Positions 16,084-22,008 of a stretch of DNA of 39,012 nt are shown here, piece after piece. Location: NCBI GenBank assembly GCA_964439725.1, contig CAYTPY010000012.1:1-39012 (forward strand), read 5' to 3'. Numbering within the stretch: the stretch's first letter is position 1; each line of letters opens with the position of its first letter. The position numbers and the translations under genes are program-made. The notes under the pieces were generated by a model. The model made no database searches and was not told the DNA's origin. It was given only the letters and a program-made list of their open reading frames with translations. This stretch comes from Croceibacterium_A sp964439725. GTDB taxonomy: Bacteria; Pseudomonadota; Alphaproteobacteria; Sphingomonadales; Sphingomonadaceae.

Positions 16084-16671
16084 ATGCAGCAACACGAACA
16101 ATACAGCGATCCACGCGAGCGGGACGATGCGCCGATTACCGCCGCTAAGGACATCCATCCTGACGGCGCGCTGCTTGCCGAGAGCGTGACCATTAATCGG
16201 CCGGCCCAGGAGCTTTACGACTTCTGGCGCGAGTCTACCAACCTCGTTGGGATCATGGAAAACGTGGTGCGGATCGAGCCGATCGGCCCCGATCGTTCGC
16301 TTTGGACGGTCTCCGCACCAGGCGGAAACGAGGTGAGCTGGGAGTCGGTCATCACCAAAGAGGTGCCCGGCCACGAGATCTATTGGCAGTCGGCTGAAGG
16401 CGCCGACATCCGGAACAGCGGCCGGATCCAGTTCGAGGAAGCTGGCCAGCGCGGCACGATCGTCCGCGCGGTTATTGCCTATGACCCACCGGGCGGCAAA
16501 TTTGGCCAGTTCCTAGCCAAGTTGTTCCAGCGGGAGCCGCGCATCCAGACCCGCCGTGACCTCCATCGTTTCAAGCAGTTGATGGAAGCGGGCGAGATAG
16601 CCACAGGCGCCCGTAACCGGGGTCAGCGCGAAGAACGCAATGAAGATCAGACGGCGGAGCAGCAGGCATGA
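16084..16671 (+). CDS. SRPBCC (polyketide cyclase/START-like) family protein
   Basis: A 195-residue soluble protein with a helix-grip START-like domain (about residues 35-175). Typical signs are SVTINRPAQELYDFWRE (start of the first strand and helix), a central beta sheet and a long C-terminal helix (FKQLMEAGEI). Such proteins bind hydrophobic ligands; the ligand here is unknown. The C-terminus is charged and probably disordered. ATG 16084 is preferred over an upstream GTG at 16057 because GAGAGG precedes it at a suitable distance. The stop overlaps the alcohol dehydrogenase start (ATGA), indicating a two-gene operon. Confidence 0.8.
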   Translation: MQQHEQYSDPRERDDAPITAAKDIHPDGALLAESVTINRPAQELYDFWRESTNLVGIMENVVRIEPIGPDRSLWTVSAPGGNEVSWESVITKEVPGHEIYWQSAEGADIRNSGRIQFEEAGQRGTIVRAVIAYDPPGGKFGQFLAKLFQREPRIQTRRDLHRFKQLMEAGEIATGARNRGQREERNEDQTAEQQA

Positions 16672-17864
16672 AAGCGATCACCTGGCACGGCAAGCACGAC
16701 GTTCGCTACGAGACGGTCGACGATCCCGAAGTTCTGAACCCGCGCGATGCGATCATTCGAGTGACCTCGACCGCGATCTGCGGCTCGGACTTGCATCTCT
16801 ACGATGGTTACATCCCAGCGATGAAACCCGGAGACGTGCTGGGCCACGAGTTCATGGGTGAAGTCGTCGAGGTCGGCTCTGGCAGCACTCTCAAGCCCGG
16901 ACAGCGTGTGGTGGTGCCGTTCACGATTTCCTGCGGACGCTGCTATCACTGCGAAAAGCACCAGTATTCCGGCTGCGAGAACGGGAACCCGGCCGATAAG
17001 CAGGACATGGGGCGCGAACTCTATGGCCAGCCCACTGCGGGCCTGTTCGGATATAGCCATCTCACTGGCGGATATTCGGGCGGACAGGCAGAGTACGTGC
17101 GTGTGCCGTTTTCCGACGTCGGGCCCTTGGTCATCCCGGACGACAGCATCGAAGACGACAAGGTCCTCTTCCTCACCGACATCCTGCCTACGGGCTGGAT
17201 GGGGGCGGAGAATGCGGAGATCGAACCCGGTGACACCGTGGCGGTCTGGGGCTGCGGCCCGGTCGGCCTGTTCGCCATTCAATCGGCGTTCCTGATGGGG
17301 GCAGAGCGCGTGATCGCGATCGATCACTTCCCGCATCGGCTGGAGCTGGCGAAGACGTTCGGCGCCGAGACCATCAACTTCGAGCAAACAAAGGTCTATG
17401 AAGCGCTCCAGGACATGACCGGCGGTATCGGTCCGGATGCCTCTATCGACTGCGTGGGCATGGAAGCGCACGGCGCCTTCGCCGACAACGTGATCGATCA
17501 AATCAAGGTTTCCACTTTCCTAGGTACGGATCGGGCGCACGCGATCCGCCAAGTCATCGTCGCTACCCGCAAGGGCGGCAGGGTGTCGATGCCGGGCGTC
17601 TATGGCGGCTTCGTCGATAAGTTCCCGCTGGGCGCGCTGATGCAGAAGGGGCTGACGCTGAAGACGGGCCAGACGCATGTGCAGAAATACCTGCGGCCGC
17701 TCTACACCGCGATCGCGGAGGGCAAGATCGACACGACGTTCCTGATCAGCCACCGGATGCCCCTGGAAGAAGGCCCCGTCGGATACCAAAAGTTCCATGA
17801 CGAGCAGGACACTTACACCAAGATCGTGTTGAAGACGGGAGAAGGGTCACGGCTCGCCGCCTGA
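16668..17864 (+). CDS. Zinc-dependent alcohol dehydrogenase, formaldehyde dehydrogenase-like
   Basis: A 398-residue medium-chain dehydrogenase. Catalytic zinc ligands are Cys38 (TAICGSD) with the GHE motif at His60/Glu61. The structural zinc loop has Cys89, Cys92, Cys95 and Cys103. The Rossmann NAD-binding motif is VAVWGCGPVGLFA. The long form with an insertion after the structural zinc loop resembles the glutathione-independent formaldehyde dehydrogenase-like branch of the family. The real substrate is not known. It is coupled by a four-base overlap to the SRPBCC gene, a pairing that suggests a shared role in stress or aldehyde metabolism (inference). Confidence 0.85.
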   Translation: MKAITWHGKHDVRYETVDDPEVLNPRDAIIRVTSTAICGSDLHLYDGYIPAMKPGDVLGHEFMGEVVEVGSGSTLKPGQRVVVPFTISCGRCYHCEKHQYSGCENGNPADKQDMGRELYGQPTAGLFGYSHLTGGYSGGQAEYVRVPFSDVGPLVIPDDSIEDDKVLFLTDILPTGWMGAENAEIEPGDTVAVWGCGPVGLFAIQSAFLMGAERVIAIDHFPHRLELAKTFGAETINFEQTKVYEALQDMTGGIGPDASIDCVGMEAHGAFADNVIDQIKVSTFLGTDRAHAIRQVIVATRKGGRVSMPGVYGGFVDKFPLGALMQKGLTLKTGQTHVQKYLRPLYTAIAEGKIDTTFLISHRMPLEEGPVGYQKFHDEQDTYTKIVLKTGEGSRLAA

Positions 17865-17905
17865 TCGGAGCCCCTGAAGCCGCTTGCGAACTCTTGCGTC
17901 GCCGC

Positions 17906-17927
17906 GCCTCACCGGGCACGGCGAGGC
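17906..17927 (+). promoter_or_regulatory. Hairpin directly before the HAD gene start
   Basis: Arms GCCTC (17906-17910) plus CCG (17912-17914) pair with CGG (17919-17921) plus GAGGC (17923-17927), with a GGCA loop and one C/A mismatch. The right arm ends at the base before the ATG and contains the only GAGG upstream of it, so folding could limit translation. This is unproven. Confidence 0.35.
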
Positions 17928-18572
17928 ATGCGGATCGTCATTTACGATCTGGACGGTACGCTGCTGGCCGGATCTACCTATACCCCGTTCCTGGCGTTTG
18001 CCGCCGCGCGCCTGGCGCCCTGGCGCCTCGTTTTCTTCCCGATCTGGGCCGCGCTGCTGATCGCGCACGAGCTCGGAGCGCTCGACCGTACCTCCCTGAA
18101 GCATCTCGGGATGCGGCTGATGCTCGGACGACCCGCGGCTGGGCGCCTGGCGGCGGTCTCCGCCGCCTTCGCCAGCGCGCGGCTGAGCCGCCTCTATCCC
18201 GGTGCGCGCCGCATGCTGGAGGAGGATGCTGCGGAAGGGCACATGCAAGTCATCGCTACCGCTGCTTACGGATTCTATGCCGGGTTGATCGGTCGGGGGT
18301 TGGGGGTGGATAACGTGATCGCAAGCTCCTGGACCGAGCGAGGTGCTCCTAGCCCGAACTGCTATGGGCCCGAAAAGCTGGCCCGCGTGCAGGCCTGGCT
18401 CAGGGAGAGGGGTGCCGATCGGGGAGTGACGCGAATTCGCTTCGTCAGTGACAGCTTCGCCGACGCACCGCTGCTGGACTGGGCCGACGAGGCGTGGTTC
18501 GTAACGGCAAGTTCTGCCAAGGCACGACGCGCTCAGGCAAGAGGCTGGCGAGTGGTCGATTTCAGGCGCTGA
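17928..18572 (+). CDS. HAD-IB-like phosphatase
   Basis: A 214-residue haloacid dehalogenase-superfamily protein. Motif I is YDLDGTLL with the nucleophile Asp at residue 7 and the acid/base Asp at residue 9. Motif II is the Thr in IATAAYGF, motif III the Lys in GPEKLARV and motif IV SDSFADAPLLDW. The cap region contains a hydrophobic stretch (about residues 22-50) that may contact the membrane. The substrate is unknown. The neighbouring transferases suggest a phosphorylated sugar or polyol, but this is inference. It overlaps the converging glycosyltransferase gene by 11 bases at the 3' end. No good ribosome binding site is seen, and the start is adjacent to a small hairpin. Confidence 0.8.
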   Translation: MRIVIYDLDGTLLAGSTYTPFLAFAAARLAPWRLVFFPIWAALLIAHELGALDRTSLKHLGMRLMLGRPAAGRLAAVSAAFASARLSRLYPGARRMLEEDAAEGHMQVIATAAYGFYAGLIGRGLGVDNVIASSWTERGAPSPNCYGPEKLARVQAWLRERGADRGVTRIRFVSDSFADAPLLDWADEAWFVTASSAKARRAQARGWRVVDFRR

Positions 18573-19683
18573 GCGCCCGCGCTATCAGACCGACGTGCCG
18601 GTCCCATCGAAACGTCGTGGTGGCGTGCTCGCGAGCGGCGCTTGCCATTGCGCGGCGACGCGAGGCATCCTCCAGCAGCCGGCGTAGCGCGGCTTCAAGC
18701 TGACTATCGTCGCGGCCATCGATGACGAGTCCGGAGAAACCGGGATCGATCAACTCGGGCGCGCCGCCGTCACTGCCGACGATGACCGCGGTGCCGGCAG
18801 CCATCGCATCTGCGATGGTTATGCCGAACCCTTCGAAATCCCGGCCCCCGTCGATCTCGACCTGCGGGTGGAGAAAAACGTCTGCCTCGGCGTGCAGCGC
18901 GGCAATGCGGTTTTCATCGAGATAGCCGGCAACCTCGACCGGGCCCTCCAAGCCAAGCTCTTCGACAAGAGCCTTGATCCGAGCCAGCTCTGGCCCGCGG
19001 CCGCCGATGACGTAGCGGAATTGAAAGCCATCGCGTCGCAAACCGGCACAAGCCCGCACGCAGGCCGCGATGTTCTTGCGTGGCTCGAGACGGCAGAGAG
19101 AGAACAGCAACGGCACGTCCGGGGCGGGTCGGTCTTCAGGTTCCGGTGCGGGGCGGCTGAGGCCGTTCCACGCGACGAGAGGCTCCTGCCGGATAGTGCC
19201 AAGGCGCTCGACGAGCTTGCGCCGGCTGTAGTGGCTAACAGCCACCGTCAGTCGGGCGCGGGCGGCAACGCCTTCCATCACCGCTCGCATCGCTGCGCCA
19301 CCGTACATGAACTCCCGGCCGTGAAAGGTGGTGGCGTAAGGCAGCTTGAGCAGCATCGGGAGCACGGAGGTACGCCAGGTCGTGCCGTGCACCAGCGCCG
19401 GCGCCCCATGGAGCGCTTGCTGCCTGCGCATGGCGGCTAGCAGCCGGAACGGGATCAACGGCGACTTTCCCGGCCCAATGTCGACGAGCGCGACCGCGCC
19501 GACGGCTTCACGGCGCGGGCCGCGGCTGGTCTGGGTGAAAACCGTGACCATAGCACCAGCGGCGGCCCAGGCTTCGGCTACACCTTGGGCATAAGTCTGC
19601 ATGCCGCCTTCGTCGGGATGATAGCCTTTCGCCATCACCCAGACGGACTTATCCGACCAGTCGATGCTGGAGCCGTCAGGCAT
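18562..19683 (-). CDS. Family 4 glycosyltransferase
   Basis: A 373-residue GT-B glycosyltransferase. The N-terminal half has the acceptor-side motif YHPDEGGMQTYAQGVAEA and the TTFHGREFMYGG loop. The C-terminal half has SLCRLEPRKNI, YVIGGRGPELARI and the donor-binding EGFGITIADAMAAGTAVI segment followed by GSDGGAPELI. It should add one sugar at the cytoplasmic membrane face; donor and acceptor are unknown. The ATG overlaps the end of the upstream glycerophosphotransferase-like gene by eight bases, so the two are co-translated. It converges with the HAD gene. Confidence 0.85.
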   Translation of the reverse strand: MPDGSSIDWSDKSVWVMAKGYHPDEGGMQTYAQGVAEAWAAAGAMVTVFTQTSRGPRREAVGAVALVDIGPGKSPLIPFRLLAAMRRQQALHGAPALVHGTTWRTSVLPMLLKLPYATTFHGREFMYGGAAMRAVMEGVAARARLTVAVSHYSRRKLVERLGTIRQEPLVAWNGLSRPAPEPEDRPAPDVPLLFSLCRLEPRKNIAACVRACAGLRRDGFQFRYVIGGRGPELARIKALVEELGLEGPVEVAGYLDENRIAALHAEADVFLHPQVEIDGGRDFEGFGITIADAMAAGTAVIVGSDGGAPELIDPGFSGLVIDGRDDSQLEAALRRLLEDASRRRAMASAAREHATTTFRWDRHVGLIARALSA

Positions 19684-20845
19684 TACGCCCGTCCCGTTCC
19701 AGGAATTCGCGGATGGCCTGCGCGGCGCGTTCGGCGGAAGGTTCCTCGGTCAGCGAGAAAGTGTCGTCGAACAAGGCGCGCTGAGCCGGAAGGTACTGGT
19801 CATGCGTATCGATCGCGCGATCCACCGCTGCGATGATGTCCTGCCCAGGCCCGAGCACCCCGCCGGTACGCCAGTGCGCGTAACTCGGATCGTGTTCCCA
19901 CGCGACTCCGTGCGCGTTGAGGTGCAGGCAGGGGCGGGGGCGGTAGAGGAACTCGTAGACCTGGCTGCTGACGTCTCCAACATAGACGTCCGCCGCGTTG
20001 GTGTAGCGCATGTCGCTGGAAGCCGGGCTTCCCAGGTCGATATGGATGTGCGGGGCCGCGCTATAGCGGCGATCCGGTCTGCGGGCGCGGCGGATTGCCG
20101 GCGGAGCGATAGTCACCGTCCACGGCCGCGTGAATAGCATGACGTGCGGAGCAAAGATGAGGTTGTAGCGATCCGTACAGTAGAACGCTTCCAGCACCGC
20201 CTCACCCATTCGATACCAGCTAGAGAGCCGGGGCGACGGATGCGGGGCATAGAGTACGACCGGCTTTGTCGGATCGGCGAATGGTACAGGCGCCGTGTTA
20301 TCGGCGTAGATGTCGAACTTGGGATAGCCGACGATGGCGACGCGTGCAGGGTCCGCCCCGGCTTCGGCAACCAGTCGCCGCGCCACTTTCGGGCCCGACA
20401 CCAGCGTGAGATCGAACAGGGCGCTATCCGGCCCAAAACCGATTGCGCGATCACCAGCGCCGTGGCGGGTGTGCACGATGCGAAGGTGATCGAGCCCATA
20501 GCGGGTCTTCAGCAGCAGCGATGTCTTTTCGGAGACCACGAGTGCATCGAAACCCCGGAAGAAGTCGAGATTTTCGCGATAGACCGCCAGTTTGCGCGCG
20601 GGTATCAGTCCCTCCAGTGTCGTTTCGAGCCCGCGCGACAGGGCGGACTCGAGACCCAGCCGCACCACATTGCACTCGTCGATAGAAGCGCCACAAAGGT
20701 CGCGAACATGTCGCTCCGTCTTCTCTGTGGTGACGGCAAGAGTAATCGATCCCGGCTTGCGCTTCGCCAGCGCCAACGCAATGGGCAAACTGTGGGCGAC
20801 CTGGTGCAGCTGATCGTGATTGAAGAGGAAGCAGGTGCGATCCAT
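19676..20845 (-). CDS. CDP-glycerol glycerophosphotransferase-like protein (TagB/TagF fold)
   Basis: A 389-residue GT-B fold protein resembling the catalytic domain of teichoic-acid glycerophosphotransferases. Key signs are the histidine segment HTRHGAGDRAIGF (near residues 125-137), VSGPKVARRLV, VVLYAPHPSPRLSSWY and the C-terminal YVGDVSSQVYEFLYRPRPCLHLN (quoted in part). That last segment corresponds to the SDYSS-type motif of TagF. It would transfer a phospho-polyol, or possibly a sugar, to a glycan or lipid acceptor. ATG 20845 is chosen because the family-like start MDRTCFLFNHDQLHQ begins there; the frame is open further upstream only over the divergent neighbour. It is not usual core metabolism for a Gram-negative. 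The exact donor is unproven. Confidence 0.72.
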   Translation of the reverse strand: MDRTCFLFNHDQLHQVAHSLPIALALAKRKPGSITLAVTTEKTERHVRDLCGASIDECNVVRLGLESALSRGLETTLEGLIPARKLAVYRENLDFFRGFDALVVSEKTSLLLKTRYGLDHLRIVHTRHGAGDRAIGFGPDSALFDLTLVSGPKVARRLVAEAGADPARVAIVGYPKFDIYADNTAPVPFADPTKPVVLYAPHPSPRLSSWYRMGEAVLEAFYCTDRYNLIFAPHVMLFTRPWTVTIAPPAIRRARRPDRRYSAAPHIHIDLGSPASSDMRYTNAADVYVGDVSSQVYEFLYRPRPCLHLNAHGVAWEHDPSYAHWRTGGVLGPGQDIIAAVDRAIDTHDQYLPAQRALFDDTFSLTEEPSAERAAQAIREFLERDGRNA

Positions 20846-20894
20846 CGCGGCGGCGCTAGACCGCACCCGGGGGCGGGTAAAGTGATCGCATCGG

Positions 20895-20921
20895 GAAACC
20901 GTCGCCTGACTCGTCGGTTTC
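20895..20921. promoter_or_regulatory. 7-bp dyad in the divergent promoter region
   Basis: GAAACCG (20895-20901) and CGGTTTC (20915-20921) form a perfect inverted repeat with a 13-base spacer. It lies between the divergent glycerophosphotransferase-like and nucleotidyltransferase genes, so it could be an operator for a shared regulator or an RNA hairpin. No regulator gene is nearby. Confidence 0.35.
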
Positions 20922-20928
20922 GGGCCTA

Positions 20929-20946
20929 ATGGACGCAGCCAAATGA
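20929..20946 (+). other. Possible five-codon leader ORF upstream of the nucleotidyltransferase
   Basis: ATG GAC GCA GCC AAA TGA reads five codons and its stop overlaps the annotated ATG of the next gene (ATGA). It has no clear ribosome binding site, so it may be chance. If the downstream gene actually starts at GTG 21036, the arrangement has no regulatory meaning. Confidence 0.2.
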
Positions 20947-21935
20947 ACGTATATGCCGGAATCGAACCTGACCGCGCATGCCTAAGGCCGGACGGCTCGG
21001 ATGGTCCCGCCCTGTTGGCACCGGGGGACGTGCCGGTGGTCGCGCTCGTGTTGGCGGGCTCGCGCGGGGGCACCGATCCGGTCGCGGCGGCTGAGGGCGT
21101 CACGCACAAAGCGTTGGTGCGGGTAGGGCAATCCACCATGCTGGAGCGGGTGATATGTGCGCTCCGCCAAGCAGGTGTGCGCCGCGTGCTGGTCTCGACC
21201 GATACGCCCGGAACGGTGGCCTTGGCCTGTGCCGCCGGCGCCGAAATCGTCGAACCCGGCGCGGGACCGAGCCAAAGCGTCGCGCTCGCCATGGAACTCT
21301 CCGGCGCACCCTTGCTGGTGACGACCGCCGATCATGCGCTACTCTCGCCAGAATGGGTGCGGCACTTCGTGGCAAACGCGCCTGCAACGGCCGACGTCGC
21401 GATCATGCTCGCCCGCCAGCAAGATGTGATGAGTGCAGTCCCCAGCACTCGCCGAACCTGGCTGCGCTTTGCTGACGGCGCGTGGTCGGGCTGCAACCTC
21501 TTCCTGCTGGCGACTGATCGCGCGGCCCTTGCGGTCGATCAATGGTGCGCGGTCGAGCGAGAGCGCAAGCGACCCTGGCGGCTGGCGGCGCGTCTCGGCT
21601 GGGCGACCTTCTCAGAATATCTTGCGGGCAGCCTGACGCTCTCCGACGCTATAGGACGTGTAGGCCAGCGCATGGGGATAAGCGCGGCACTAGTGCCCGC
21701 CAGCCACGGGCTCGCGGCCGTCGATGTCGACAAAGTGGAAGACCTGGAGCTGGTGCGGGCGATCGTCGCCGGCAGGTCATCGAGTTGGGAACCGGATCAT
21801 CTGTCCGTGGCGGACGTGCTTGTCGCCCCGTTCGTGGAAGGCCGCGGCGGCAGGGGCGCTGCCCTGGTACGGGCGGCGGGCGGCATGGCATTGGCGGGAC
21901 TAAGACGCGCTCTCAGCAGGCTGCGCTCCGCGTAA
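20943..21935 (+). CDS. MobA-like NTP transferase domain protein
   Basis: A 330-residue nucleotidyltransferase-fold protein. The nucleotide-binding segment VALVLAGSRGGTDPVA (near residues 32-47) is followed by HKALVRVGQSTMLERV and, later, the metal-binding Asp in TTADHALLSPE. These are hallmarks of the MobA/IspD-like GT-A superfamily. It may activate a phospho-sugar or phospho-alditol to an NDP derivative; a supply role for the glycerophosphotransferase-like neighbour is inference. The C-terminal 40 residues are Arg/Ala-rich. Start is uncertain: ATG 20943 has no ribosome binding site, whereas GTG 21036 lies seven bases after GGGGGA. The longer form is listed. Confidence 0.75.
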   Translation: MNVYAGIEPDRACLRPDGSDGPALLAPGDVPVVALVLAGSRGGTDPVAAAEGVTHKALVRVGQSTMLERVICALRQAGVRRVLVSTDTPGTVALACAAGAEIVEPGAGPSQSVALAMELSGAPLLVTTADHALLSPEWVRHFVANAPATADVAIMLARQQDVMSAVPSTRRTWLRFADGAWSGCNLFLLATDRAALAVDQWCAVERERKRPWRLAARLGWATFSEYLAGSLTLSDAIGRVGQRMGISAALVPASHGLAAVDVDKVEDLELVRAIVAGRSSSWEPDHLSVADVLVAPFVEGRGGRGAALVRAAGGMALAGLRRALSRLRSA

Positions 21936-21950
21936 AGCGCTCCGCGTAAA
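21923..21950 (+). repeat. Tandem 14-bp duplication across a stop codon
   Basis: GCGCTCCGCGTAAA occurs twice head to tail (21923-21936 and 21937-21950). The first copy contains the last codons and the TAA stop of the nucleotidyltransferase gene; the second repeats the same end. This looks like a recent slippage duplication. Confidence 0.85.
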
Positions 21951-21964
21951 GTAGCCAGTTCGTT

Positions 21965-21994
21965 CCCCGCCCGGCCGCATAGGGCCGGACGGGG
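21965..21994. terminator. Hairpin between converging genes, likely bidirectional terminator
   Basis: CCCCG (21965-21969) plus CCGGCC (21971-21976) pair with GGCCGG (21983-21988) plus CGGGG (21990-21994), with one C/A mismatch and a six-base loop. It lies between the stop of the nucleotidyltransferase gene and the stop of rne, which converge. The strong stem fits a shared terminator, but no long T-run is present on either side. Confidence 0.55.
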
Positions 21995-22008
21995 AGCGTA
22001 TCGCTCGA

